Source: Candidatus Yanofskybacteria bacterium RIFCSPLOWO2_02_FULL_44_18
GTDB taxonomy: Bacteria; Patescibacteriota; Minisyncoccia; 2-02-FULL-40-12; GWA2-44-9
Direction of reading: 5' to 3'
Assembly (NCBI GenBank): GCA_001794755.1
Contig: MGKT01000007.1
Location: 1 to 44,127 of the forward strand
Length of the DNA: 44,127 bases
In this document: positions 30,692 to 38,983 of the stretch, one piece after another
How the letters are laid out: each line of letters starts with the position of its first letter
Numbering within the stretch: position 1 is the first letter of the stretch
Made by a program: the position numbers and the translations under genes
Notes under the pieces: model-generated
The model's database searches: none
What the model was told of the DNA's origin: nothing
Seen by the model: only the letters and a program-made list of their open reading frames with translations

Positions 30692-30775
30692 CATCCCTCC
30701 TCACCCGCAATGATGCTCCGTTCAGACAGCCACAAGCTGTCTTTACGGATCATTGGCGATGAGGGAGGGATTCGA
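30692..30775. repeat. long imperfect hairpin formed with the tRNA-Ser 3' end
   Basis: CATCCCTCCTCACCCGCAAT (from about 30692) is an imperfect inverse of the tRNA-Ser 3' end at 30752-30771. Between them CCGT-tc-AGACAGC-cacaa-GCTGTCT-tt-ACGG (about 30718-30747) forms a further perfect stem. Together they give a hairpin of about 80 nt into which the tRNA 3' arm could fold. Confidence 0.6.
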
Positions 30776-30847
30776 ACCCTCGATACGGGTTTAACCCCGT
30801 ATAACAGGTTAGCAACCTGCCGCCTTCAGCCTCTCGGCCACCTCATC
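30754..30847 (-). tRNA. tRNA-Ser (GCU)
   Basis: The 94 nt include an encoded CCA. Acceptor GATGAGG/CCTCATC has discriminator G. The anticodon loop TTGCTAA gives GCU. A long variable arm (TATACGGGGTTAAACCCGTA) is present. Its 3' end is duplicated directly at 30601 and, imperfectly, inverted at about 30692. Confidence 0.95.
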
Positions 30848-30883
30848 TTTTTGTCATAAACCAGCAAATTATATCATTTTTCT

Positions 30884-31555
30884 CTACCCTCTCGCAATAA
30901 CCAGCGCGTCAACTTTTACGGACCCATTTTGCTTTAACACTCTGGCACACTCATTAAGCGTTGCTCCCGTTGTGCAAACATCGTCAACAAGTAAAACCGA
31001 GACAGGAAATTTTCTTTTTTGTCTTACTGAGAATGAATCAGTAATGTTGATCAATCGCTCTTCCTTTTGTTTAATCTGGGCTTGCGGCTTCCTCATAATA
31101 TTTCTTATCAATATATCGGCATCCATTTTAGCGCCGATTTTTTTGGAAATACTCCTGGCTATTAATTCAGCCTGATTGAATCCCCGCCAGTTCAACCGAC
31201 TGGGCGACAAGGGGACTGGGATAACGGCCGAGTGGTTAAACGTATTCTTCGGAAACCTTTCGATGTACTCTTTGGCAATTTCGGCCAAATGTTTGGAACA
31301 TTCGGAAATATATGAATACTTCATCTTGTGAATCAGCTTAGAAACAATCTGGTTATTGTAGTCGGCGCAAATGAACAAGGAGTCCAGATGCCATTTGTTT
31401 CTGCAATTTTCACATGTGGCTCCGTAGTTTGACGGAATATTGCAGCCAATGCAATTAAATTCTGTACTGATATTAATGGTCCGCAAGCAGTTCCTACAGA
31501 GGTACTTCCCATACTTGTTACAGGCCAGGCAGCGTATCGGAAAAAACAGTTCCAT
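30884..31555 (-). CDS. comF: ComF family phosphoribosyltransferase-like protein
   Basis: The 223 residues from MELFFPIRCLACNKYGKYLCRNC comprise an N-terminal double zinc-ribbon (CLAC, CRNC, CIGC, CENC within 60 residues). A PRTase fold follows, with VIPVPLSPSRLNWRGFNQAELIA and the PRPP loop VLLVDDVCTTGATL near residue 185. ComF is needed for DNA uptake or processing in naturally competent bacteria. The frame reaches an ATG at 31591. The ATG at 31555 is preferred because ComF proteins usually start just before the first Cys pair. It is divergent from the pilus operon with about 70 bp between them. Confidence 0.9.
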   Translation of the reverse strand: MELFFPIRCLACNKYGKYLCRNCLRTINISTEFNCIGCNIPSNYGATCENCRNKWHLDSLFICADYNNQIVSKLIHKMKYSYISECSKHLAEIAKEYIERFPKNTFNHSAVIPVPLSPSRLNWRGFNQAELIARSISKKIGAKMDADILIRNIMRKPQAQIKQKEERLINITDSFSVRQKRKFPVSVLLVDDVCTTGATLNECARVLKQNGSVKVDALVIARG

Positions 31556-31611
31556 AATCCATTTAAATCCTTTTTGGGGATAATTGCGCATACATTTTAC
31601 GTATATTGGTA

Positions 31612-31617
31612 TATACT
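31612..31617 (+). promoter_or_regulatory. -10 box upstream of pilM
   Basis: TATACT lies 9 nt before the ATG at 31627 in a very AT-rich stretch. The -35 is not clear. It supports the MFGLFKS start over an ATG 21 nt earlier. Confidence 0.45.
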
Positions 31618-31626
31618 AATATATAT

Positions 31627-32682
31627 ATGTTCGGACTCTTTAAGTCTAATGGAAATCTCGGCATCGATATCGGCACGGCATCCATCAAGATTGTCGAGCT
31701 GGAAAAGCAGGGGGCTAGAAAAGGCCTTATAAACTACGGCCTGTTTGAATTAAAAGGAGCTTCTTCCAATACCGACGGCAAGACCGGCATATTAAACTTA
31801 CCCGACGGCGATATCGTTTGGGGCATAAAAGAAGTGATTTCGAAGGCGAAGATAAAAGCCAAAGACGTCATCGCTTCAATTCCGGCTTTTTCAACTTTTT
31901 CAACCATTATCGAAATGCCTTATCTTTCCGAGGCTGATTTGGCTAAATCAATTCCTTTTGAAGCCAAGAAATACGTGCCTGTGCCGTTAAATGAGGTCAT
32001 TTTGGATTGGTCTATTATAGGGACTAAGACGCCTGAACCCGGCAAACCGGCCACCGTTGAAATATTTTTAGCCTCGGTACCCAAAGATGAAACGGAGAGA
32101 TATCAGCGAATCATGCAAAACGCGGGGTTGAGTTTAAAGGCAATCGAATTGGAAAACTCGGCCTTAACTAGGAGCCTTCTTGGCAACGACCTGTCTCCGG
32201 CGGCAATCGTAAACATCGGGGGGAGAAGCACGTCCATATTAATAGCAGACAAAGGATATGAAAGAATAAACCACAATTATGAAGTCGGTGGATTTGAAAT
32301 TACAAAATCGATAGCCAAGTCTTTAAATATCAGTTTGGAAAAGGCCGAAGATTTAAAGAAAAAATTCGGCCTTACGGAAAGTGATGAGAATATCATAAAC
32401 GAGGCCATGATCCATTTGATTGACATGATGGCTTTTGAAACGAAAAAAACGATATCTGCGTACGAGGAAAAAACAAAACAAAAAATATTGAAAGTGATAT
32501 TGGTGGGCGGAATGGTGAACATGCCCAACTTCGCTGAATACTTCAAGCAAAAACTGGGCTTGCAGACCATCATCGGCAATCCCATGGCCAGAATCGTATA
32601 TCCCCAAACACTAACTCCCGTCCTGCCAGAGCTTTCAAGCACTTTTGCAGTCGCTCTGGGCCTGGCAATGCGGGAAATATAA
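31627..32682 (+). CDS. pilM: type IV pilus assembly protein PilM
   Basis: The 351 residues start MFGLFKSNGNLGIDIGTASIKIVELEK, the actin-like ATPase fold of PilM. VNIGGRSTSILIADKGYERINHNYEVGGFEITKSIA, VILVGGMVNMPNFAEYF and LSSTFAVALGLAMRE are the other phosphate and adenosine motifs. PilM is cytoplasmic, binds the N-terminal tail of PilN and links the inner-membrane platform to the motor. It is the first gene of the pilus operon; the next gene starts immediately after its stop codon. Confidence 0.95.
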   Translation: MFGLFKSNGNLGIDIGTASIKIVELEKQGARKGLINYGLFELKGASSNTDGKTGILNLPDGDIVWGIKEVISKAKIKAKDVIASIPAFSTFSTIIEMPYLSEADLAKSIPFEAKKYVPVPLNEVILDWSIIGTKTPEPGKPATVEIFLASVPKDETERYQRIMQNAGLSLKAIELENSALTRSLLGNDLSPAAIVNIGGRSTSILIADKGYERINHNYEVGGFEITKSIAKSLNISLEKAEDLKKKFGLTESDENIINEAMIHLIDMMAFETKKTISAYEEKTKQKILKVILVGGMVNMPNFAEYFKQKLGLQTIIGNPMARIVYPQTLTPVLPELSSTFAVALGLAMREI

Positions 32683-33474
32683 ATGGAGGGAGATCAAATT
32701 AAACCCACGCCGGAAGAAATCCCACAAGCTTCGACACAAACTGCTGATCAAAGCACCACGCCTTCGCCAGTCATCCCCGCTGTGGGGACTGCGGGGGGCA
32801 TGTCGGCTTTAATGAAGCTCGTAATCGTCCTGGCTGTCGCAGTGGCGGCGGTTGTAACTATTCTCATTTTCAAAAATCAAATATTTGGAATGTTTGGTTC
32901 CGATAACAATAATGCCGATGATATTGCTACAACAAGCACGGCGTCGCCGGCAAGTTCTAGAGCCGCCCAGAATTCATGCAAAAACTTAAATGAGGATGCT
33001 TTCAATGACATGGTCAGGCGATTGGGGCTTAACCAGCCTGGGCTCAAGTGGGTCGCCACGGATAAGTATCCCGAAGAATTTCCAGATGATTTTCCAAAAT
33101 ATGAAAATGCTACCGTTCAAGCATATGTTTCAGCTGATGTGCCAGCCAGCAAAGACAACCCGGCCTCAAAGTCATTCATTGTCGTGACTTGCAGTAACGA
33201 TGACGAAGTAAAAATAAAGAAGTATTTTGAGGGTTTGACTTTCAGCGCCACCGGCTGGGAGTCACTATACGAAGCGGCTCAAAGGCAATATTCCCAAATG
33301 AGCAATGTTCCGCCGGAAGTAAAACAGACGATTCTTCAGGGCATTAAGAATCAGTTGTTAACCGGGTATGTGCGCGGCGGAGTGCCGGCAACGGGAAAAG
33401 CGAAGGTTGAAAATATAATGAGTGTCGGGATTATCCAAGGCAAAATCCTGTACTCATTCGCGATTCCGCAATAG
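32683..33474 (+). CDS. membrane-anchored protein of the pilus operon, unknown function
   Basis: The 263 residues have a polar N-terminus rich in Thr, Pro and Ser (about 35 residues). One TM segment follows (LMKLVIVLAVAVAAVVTILIF, about 44-64), then a Ser/Ala/Asp linker and an extracytoplasmic domain with two cysteines (SCKNLNEDAF, VVTCSNDDEV) and the helix WESLYEAAQRQYSQMSNVPPEVKQTIL. The ATG directly abuts the pilM stop, so translation is coupled. I recognise no family. Position suggests an accessory envelope component of the pilus. Confidence 0.72.
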   Translation: MEGDQIKPTPEEIPQASTQTADQSTTPSPVIPAVGTAGGMSALMKLVIVLAVAVAAVVTILIFKNQIFGMFGSDNNNADDIATTSTASPASSRAAQNSCKNLNEDAFNDMVRRLGLNQPGLKWVATDKYPEEFPDDFPKYENATVQAYVSADVPASKDNPASKSFIVVTCSNDDEVKIKKYFEGLTFSATGWESLYEAAQRQYSQMSNVPPEVKQTILQGIKNQLLTGYVRGGVPATGKAKVENIMSVGIIQGKILYSFAIPQ

Positions 33475-33489
33475 AACTAGCGTTTAATG

Positions 33490-33520
33490 TTGATAACAAA
33501 TAATCGGTAAGAGGTATAAT
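33490..33520 (+). promoter_or_regulatory. possible internal promoter before pilN
   Basis: TTGATA (33490-33495) and a perfect TATAAT (33515-33520) are separated by 19 nt, slightly long. GAGGGG at 33525-33530 follows. It may give separate expression of the pilN-pilC block. Confidence 0.5.
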
Positions 33521-33547
33521 AAAAGAGGGGAAATCTAATTAATAATT

Positions 33548-34111
33548 TTGGCCGACGTAAAAGGACTACAACTTCTTCCTGAAACCAGGAAAAAAATCGA
33601 AGTCGTCATGCCCGGGGAAAACAGATGGCTATATTCAGGCATCATATTTTTGATTTTATGCGCCTCGATTGTCGGCGGACTCTATTTTTATTCTTCTTCA
33701 TTATCGGCAAAAATAGCGGAAATAGATTCCCAGCTCGCCGCCATGGAAGGAGACAGGGATTCGGCCTTTGAAAGAGAAGTGCTGACGTTGAATAAGCAGT
33801 TGGCCTTAATAAGCCAGCTGGCCGGAAATCACATATATTGGACAAAATCCCTTGATAAACTCGAAACTTTAGCCGTGGATCAGGTCCAGCTTACGTCATT
33901 AAAAATGGAATCAGACGGAAAAATAGCATTAAGCGCCTTGGCCGGAAATTACTCGGCCTTGGCCAGACAAATTGCTTCGCTGACCGCTTCCGACGCTGTT
34001 ACTGATATTGATTTGGGAACGATAAAAGGCCGGACTGACGGGAAATTGGAGTTCAATTTAAGTATTTTGATTGATAAAAGTAGGATGATATTAAATGGAC
34101 AGAGCCGCTAA
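33548..34111 (+). CDS. pilN: type IV pilus assembly protein PilN-like
   Basis: The 187 residues have a cytoplasmic N-terminus (GLQLLPETRKK, similar to the INLLP motif that binds PilM), one TM segment (about 30-51) and a periplasm-type coiled coil and ferredoxin-like domain. The start is probably TTG at 33548; no in-frame ATG precedes the INLLP-like motif. The upstream GAGGGG is 17 nt away, which is long for that start. It overlaps pilO by 17 nt. With PilO it forms the inner-membrane alignment subcomplex. Confidence 0.85.
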   Translation: MADVKGLQLLPETRKKIEVVMPGENRWLYSGIIFLILCASIVGGLYFYSSSLSAKIAEIDSQLAAMEGDRDSAFEREVLTLNKQLALISQLAGNHIYWTKSLDKLETLAVDQVQLTSLKMESDGKIALSALAGNYSALARQIASLTASDAVTDIDLGTIKGRTDGKLEFNLSILIDKSRMILNGQSR

Positions 34112-34625
34112 AAATTATCTTGGAGCCGGTCTGGCCGCACTGGGCCTTTTCATCGCAGTCGGTTTCGGCTGGACGTATTACAACAATGTTTCGTCTCTAA
34201 GAGCCGCCGTTCTGGAAAAAGAAGAAACATTGGCCGAGCGGCAGAATATTCTTGCCAATATCGCTAAACTCAAGGAGGAATATAAATCAAGAGCCGCCGA
34301 AGTGAAAAAAATATCAGAATTTATTCCGGCCAAAAAAAGCTTAGCTGAAATGGTTTCAGGTTTAAATGAGATTGCCACCACAAGCGGCAATTTAATCACG
34401 GACATCTCCGTCGGAAAAGTCGAGAACAACGATAATCCGTATTCGACATTAAGTATAAACATATCCTCGAGCGGCACGTATTATACGCTGCGCCAATTAT
34501 TGGCCAATATAGAAAAGAACATCCGCATGATGGACGTTTCGGTGCTGGAAATCGGATCCAGCCAGGGCGGGGCGTCGAACAATTTGAACGCCAAATTAAT
34601 AGTCAACACTTACTATCTAAAATGA
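34095..34625 (+). CDS. pilO: type IV pilus assembly protein PilO-like
   Basis: The 176 residues have a short cytoplasmic start, one TM segment (LGAGLAALGLFIAVGFGWTYY, about 9-29), a coiled coil (about 35-70) and a ferredoxin-like C-terminal domain (NPYSTLSINISSSGTYYTLRQLLANIEKNIRMMDV). The YxxLxxFLxxIE-like helix is a PilO/GspM hallmark. The gene overlaps pilN at its start and the pilP-like gene at its stop (ATGA). Confidence 0.9.
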   Translation: MDRAAKNYLGAGLAALGLFIAVGFGWTYYNNVSSLRAAVLEKEETLAERQNILANIAKLKEEYKSRAAEVKKISEFIPAKKSLAEMVSGLNEIATTSGNLITDISVGKVENNDNPYSTLSINISSSGTYYTLRQLLANIEKNIRMMDVSVLEIGSSQGGASNNLNAKLIVNTYYLK

Positions 34626-34891
34626 ATCAGAGCCGACAGAACAATCTAATTATGATTCTCATACTGATTTTCGGCGCGGCGGCCGGATATTTCTTTTACG
34701 TTTCTTTCGGGTCCTCGCTTGAAGCAAGCGTGCCCGTTGCCGCCGGGCCGGGCCGCGACAGTCTGGGCTCGTTTAAAAATTTGAAAATAAATTTCCTGGA
34801 ATCCAACATATTCGACACGTTCCGCACTTTCGGAGAATATCCGGTTAATCCCGGATCAGTTGGCCGCAAAGATCTTTTCGCCCCTTTCTAA
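34622..34891 (+). CDS. small PilP-like membrane protein of the pilus operon
   Basis: The 89 residues have an N-terminal TM segment (LIMILILIFGAAAGYFFYVSF) and a short extracytoplasmic tail ending VGRKDLFAPF. The terminal GRxxxFxPF motif resembles the conserved GR-NPF-P ending seen in PilP/PilO-like proteins of CPR pilus loci. It is too short for a full PilP with its HR domain, in keeping with the absence of a secretin. It is coupled to pilO by ATGA and lies 7 nt before pilB. Confidence 0.65.
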   Translation: MNQSRQNNLIMILILIFGAAAGYFFYVSFGSSLEASVPVAAGPGRDSLGSFKNLKINFLESNIFDTFRTFGEYPVNPGSVGRKDLFAPF

Positions 34892-34898
34892 TATATCC

Positions 34899-36656
34899 AT
34901 GACTACGCCCCAAACCCTAATCGACGAGCTGATTGCGCGTCAATTAATTTCCGAACAAGAAGTCGCCGAGATATCTGAAGCGGCCGAAAAACAAAACAAA
35001 GATTTCGGCCGTATTTTGGTTGAAAGTAAAAAAATATCAGATGCCGATCTGGCAAAAATAAAATCGGAGATTTATCATTTGCCTTTGGTTGAACTTGAAC
35101 AAATCGAAGTTGACAAGACGGTCCTCAAAGAAATTGCCGAAGATGTCGTCACTCTCTACAAAGTAGCCCCTTTCGGCAGGGAAGGAAACACCATTAGAGT
35201 CGGCGTTTCCAATCCTGAAGATATCAACGCCCTGGAAGCTCTTAAATTTATTGCCCAAAACAAAGGCTGGGGCGTGGAAAAATACGTGATTTCATACAAA
35301 GATTTTGACGCCATTTTAAAGAGTTACCGGACTCTGACCGGAGAGGTAAAAGAAGCATTGAAAAATCTGTCCGATGAGGTCGAAAAAAAGACAACGGACC
35401 AGGAATTAAAGGAAGTCTCGGGAAATCTGGAAGAAATCACGGCTGAAGCCCCGGTTACCAAAATCGTGGCCGTAATCGTAAAACACGCGGTTGAATCCCG
35501 AGCATCCGATATTCATATTGAGCCGTTCGAAGACAGAGTAAGGATCAGATTTAGAGTCGACGGAATTTTAAATACCACGTTAACGCTGCCTAAAAATCTC
35601 CATTCTCCGGTCGTGACGAGAATCAAGATAATGTCCGACTTAAAGATAGACGAAACAAGACTCGCTCAGGACGGCCGCTTCGCGACAAATTTAAATGACA
35701 AGAAAATAGATTTCCGCGTTTCAACGTTTCCCACCAAGAACGGTGAAAAGGTCGTAATGAGAATCCTCGATCCTTTGAGCGGGAAAATAACCCTCGTTGA
35801 TTTAGGCATAGAAGGACAGCAGGCCGAAGTTTTAGAACGAGGGATGAAAAAACCATTCGGAAGCATCCTTATTACCGGCCCGACCGGATCCGGAAAATCC
35901 ACGACTTTGGCCGCCATGTTAAAGCAAATCAATATCGAGGATATTAATATCGTCACACTGGAAGATCCGATTGAATATTTCGTCGACGGCGTAAATCAAT
36001 CACAGGTTCACGAAGAAATAGGATATACATTCGCCAGCGGTCTAAGACATATCCTAAGGCAGGACCCGGATGTAATAATGGTCGGGGAAATAAGAGACAA
36101 GGAGACGGCTCAATTGGCGACTCAGGCCGCTTTGACCGGTCATATCGTCCTCTCGACATTGCACACCAACGACGCCATTGGCGTTATCCCGAGATTAATA
36201 GATATGGGCGTCGAAAAATACTTGATTCCCCCAACCGTAAATATCGCCGCGGCTCAAAGATTACTAAGACGGCTCTGCCCGGAATGCAAATTAAAAATGA
36301 AGGCAAATTCTGGCGAAGAACAGATGATAACGGCAGCCATAAAAGAAATGCCTAAAGAGTATCAGGAATTAATAACTGCCGATGGTTATCAGATATACAA
36401 ACCGAATTTGAAAAATCCCTGCAAACAGTGCGGCGGCAAAGCGTTTAAGGGCCGCATCGGCATTTATGAAATGCTGGAAATGACGCCGGAATTGGAGAAA
36501 ATAATTTTGGGGACCATTTCAGAAACCGCAATCAGAGCGGAAGCGGCCCGCCAAGGCATGCTGACCCTGTATCAGGACGGAATATTAAAAGTATTGAAGG
36601 GGGTAGTTTCATTAGATGAGCTGCTTGAAGTCGCTCAAGCTAATGACAGCGCGTAA
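34899..36656 (+). CDS. pilB: type IV pilus assembly ATPase PilB
   Basis: The 585 residues have an N-terminal MshEN/T2SSE_N domain (TLIDELIARQLISEQEVAEI, then YKVAPFGREGNTIRVGVSNPEDINAL). The hexameric ATPase core has Walker A GPTGSGKST near residue 327, Asp box and Walker B DPDVIMVGEIRDKET near 388, and the His box HTNDA. A zinc knuckle CPEC..CKQC (about 460 and 508) follows. It powers pilus extension. The frame extends upstream into the pilP-like gene, but the ATG at 34899 begins the conserved N-terminus. Confidence 0.96.
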   Translation: MTTPQTLIDELIARQLISEQEVAEISEAAEKQNKDFGRILVESKKISDADLAKIKSEIYHLPLVELEQIEVDKTVLKEIAEDVVTLYKVAPFGREGNTIRVGVSNPEDINALEALKFIAQNKGWGVEKYVISYKDFDAILKSYRTLTGEVKEALKNLSDEVEKKTTDQELKEVSGNLEEITAEAPVTKIVAVIVKHAVESRASDIHIEPFEDRVRIRFRVDGILNTTLTLPKNLHSPVVTRIKIMSDLKIDETRLAQDGRFATNLNDKKIDFRVSTFPTKNGEKVVMRILDPLSGKITLVDLGIEGQQAEVLERGMKKPFGSILITGPTGSGKSTTLAAMLKQINIEDINIVTLEDPIEYFVDGVNQSQVHEEIGYTFASGLRHILRQDPDVIMVGEIRDKETAQLATQAALTGHIVLSTLHTNDAIGVIPRLIDMGVEKYLIPPTVNIAAAQRLLRRLCPECKLKMKANSGEEQMITAAIKEMPKEYQELITADGYQIYKPNLKNPCKQCGGKAFKGRIGIYEMLEMTPELEKIILGTISETAIRAEAARQGMLTLYQDGILKVLKGVVSLDELLEVAQANDSA

Positions 36657-36658
36657 CT

Positions 36659-37717
36659 ATGGACTATAAACAAAAACTCGATGATCTTTTATCCGCCGCG
36701 GCTCAGAGCGGGGCTTCCGATCTGCATATTTCAGCCGGTCATTATCCGTCAATAAGAGTGGATGGACAGCTGATTAACGTTTCAAATCAAAATATTCTTG
36801 ATACCGAAACCACGAGCGGCCTTGTATTTGCGCTGCTCGGTGACAAAAAAGATCGCTTTATATTGGAAAAGGAGCTGGATTTTTCCTATGATTTTCAAAG
36901 CAAGCACAGATTTAGGGTAAATGCCTACATGACCAAAGGCGCGCACGCCGCCGCCCTTAGGCTCATCCCCAATATGGTCAGAACGATAGAAGAGCTCAGT
37001 TTACCCAAAATAATCAACGTATTTTCAAAACTTTCCCAGGGATTTGTCCTTGTCGTCGGTCCGAACGGCCACGGCAAATCAACGACACTGGCCGGAATAA
37101 TAGAAGCAATTAACACGGAAAGAATGGATAAAATAATAACGATAGAAGACCCGATTGAATACATCTTTACTCCTAAAAAATCAATTATCGACCAAAGAGA
37201 ACTGTATCTGGACACATTTTCTTTCCACAAAGCACTAAGATCGACGTTTCGAGAAAATGTTAATGTTATCATGGTTGGCGAAATGAGGGATTACGAAACG
37301 ATGAGCGCGGCAGTTACGGCCGCCGAAACGGGCCATTTGGTTTTGGCATCAATACACACCAACAGCGCTTCCCAGACAATTGAAAGAATAATCGATAGTT
37401 TTCCGCCTAATCAGCATCCCCAAATTAGAACCCAGCTGGCCAATACCATCTCCGGCATTATCTCTCAAAGATTAATACCCAGAATCAGGGGAGGGCTGAT
37501 ACCAGCCGTTGAGGTTATGGTTGCCACGCCGGCAATACGAACATTGATTAGAGATAATCGGCCCAGACAGATAGATCTTGTCATCGAAACAAGCCAAGAC
37601 ATGGGCATGATTCCTATGGATAGATCATTGGCCGACTTGGTCCGCCGGAAAGAAATCAGCCTGGAAAAAGCCGAGTTCTATTCCACCGATCCGTTGGAAT
37701 TTAAGAAAAACATATAA
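36659..37717 (+). CDS. pilT: pilus retraction ATPase PilT
   Basis: The 352 residues have the PAS-like N-terminal domain (SDLHISAGHYPSIRVDGQL). Walker A is the variant GPNGHGKST near residue 135 (GPTGSGKST in most PilTs). Walker B is VIMVGEMRDYET near 200, and the His box is ASIHTNSASQT. The usual EDPD before Walker B is ENVN here. PilT drives pilus retraction and, in other bacteria, twitching and DNA uptake. It begins 2 nt after the pilB stop, and its stop overlaps the pilC start (TAATG). Confidence 0.93.
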   Translation: MDYKQKLDDLLSAAAQSGASDLHISAGHYPSIRVDGQLINVSNQNILDTETTSGLVFALLGDKKDRFILEKELDFSYDFQSKHRFRVNAYMTKGAHAAALRLIPNMVRTIEELSLPKIINVFSKLSQGFVLVVGPNGHGKSTTLAGIIEAINTERMDKIITIEDPIEYIFTPKKSIIDQRELYLDTFSFHKALRSTFRENVNVIMVGEMRDYETMSAAVTAAETGHLVLASIHTNSASQTIERIIDSFPPNQHPQIRTQLANTISGIISQRLIPRIRGGLIPAVEVMVATPAIRTLIRDNRPRQIDLVIETSQDMGMIPMDRSLADLVRRKEISLEKAEFYSTDPLEFKKNI

Positions 37718-38928
37718 TGCCGGACTTTAAATACAAAGCCAGAAACCAGGCCGGGGAAATGTTTGACGGCATTGTCAGCGCGCCAAGTATTGGCGTCGGC
37801 GTAGATATACTCCACAATAAGGGTTACGTTGTTTTTTCAATAAATCCGGTGTCAAAAAGCGCCTTCTCAGTGGACATAAACAATATATTCTCCCGAGCCA
37901 GCAACAAGGACATTGTCATATTCACGCGGCAACTTTCAACATTGATAGACGCGGATATGCCGTTGGCGGAAAGCTTGCGGACCCTGGCCAAGCAAATGGA
38001 AAAACCCTCGCTTAGAAATATAATTTCCGAAGTTTCGGAATCTATCGAGGGCGGATCATCGCTGTCCTCGGCGCTGGAGGCCCACCCTAATCTTTTCAAC
38101 AATTTCTATGTGAAATTGGTAAAATCGGGCGAAGTTTCGGGTAAACTTCATGACGTGCTCCTCTATTTGGCCGATTACCTGGAAAGAAGCCAATCTATTA
38201 ACTCCAAAATCAGGGGAGCGCTGGCTTATCCTATATTCGTTATTGTTGCCTTGGTGCTTGTTTCCATAGTCATGGCGACTTACGTCCTGCCGCAGCTTCT
38301 TTCCATTTTCAAGGAAACGGGGGCGGTTGATTTGCCCGTAACAACACGAGCCTTAATTTGGATAACTGATTTTGTGGCCGCTTATCAATGGCCAATGCTG
38401 GTATTTTTCCTGGCCGCCATATCCGGCATTTGGTGGTTTTTAAGAACACCGGCCGGCAAAATAAAGTCCGATCACCTCAAAATCAGGATTCCGATTTTAG
38501 GCAAAGCTATTAGAAATTTATACCTCTCCCGTATCGCCGAAAGTTTGGCTACTTTAATTAAATCCGGAATCCCGATATTAGACGCGCTTCATATCACATC
38601 GGATCTGGTTAACAATGTAAACTACAGGGATATTCTTTTAAAAAGCGAGGAAAATGTAAGAGGAGGAGGCAGCATATCAGAAATTTTTTCACAATATTCC
38701 GATATCCCCGCTCTATTGACTTCGATGATTGCCATCGGAGAAAAAACCGGAAAACTGGATTATATGCTCCAGCACGTTTCCAAGTTTTACAAATCCGAAG
38801 CCGAAACGGCCGTGGACAGCATTGCCCAGCTGATAGAGCCTGTCTTGGTCTTGATTTTGGGTTTTGGCGTGGCCATATTAGTATCAAGCATATTGCTGCC
38901 AATATATAATATCGTCGGCTCGGGGTAG
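37717..38928 (+). CDS. pilC: type IV pilus inner-membrane platform protein PilC
   Basis: The 403 residues contain two GspF/T2SSF domains with FTRQLSTLIDADMPLAESLRTLA and SRIAESLATLIKSGIPILDALHITSD. Three TM segments are present (about 169-190, 222-240 and 374-396). PilC is the rotor or platform on which PilB and PilT act. The ATG shares one base with the pilT stop. Confidence 0.95.
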   Translation: MPDFKYKARNQAGEMFDGIVSAPSIGVGVDILHNKGYVVFSINPVSKSAFSVDINNIFSRASNKDIVIFTRQLSTLIDADMPLAESLRTLAKQMEKPSLRNIISEVSESIEGGSSLSSALEAHPNLFNNFYVKLVKSGEVSGKLHDVLLYLADYLERSQSINSKIRGALAYPIFVIVALVLVSIVMATYVLPQLLSIFKETGAVDLPVTTRALIWITDFVAAYQWPMLVFFLAAISGIWWFLRTPAGKIKSDHLKIRIPILGKAIRNLYLSRIAESLATLIKSGIPILDALHITSDLVNNVNYRDILLKSEENVRGGGSISEIFSQYSDIPALLTSMIAIGEKTGKLDYMLQHVSKFYKSEAETAVDSIAQLIEPVLVLILGFGVAILVSSILLPIYNIVGSG

Positions 38929-38944
38929 TTGTTGACAAATGTCC

Positions 38945-38972
38945 TTGTATTAAATTGCGAAGGCTCTATACT
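38945..38972 (+). promoter_or_regulatory. promoter of the major pilin
   Basis: TTGTAT (38945-38950), a 16-nt spacer and TATACT (38967-38972) lie 11 nt before the ATG at 38984, so the leader is about 5 nt and lacks a Shine-Dalgarno sequence. A TTGACA at 38932 has no partner -10 at a suitable distance. Confidence 0.6.
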
Positions 38973-38983
38973 TTATATTAAAC

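Noticed and set aside
38932-38937. TTGACA as -35 of the pilin promoter
   Set aside because: No acceptable -10 hexamer lies 16-18 nt downstream; TTGTAT-16-TATACT fits better.
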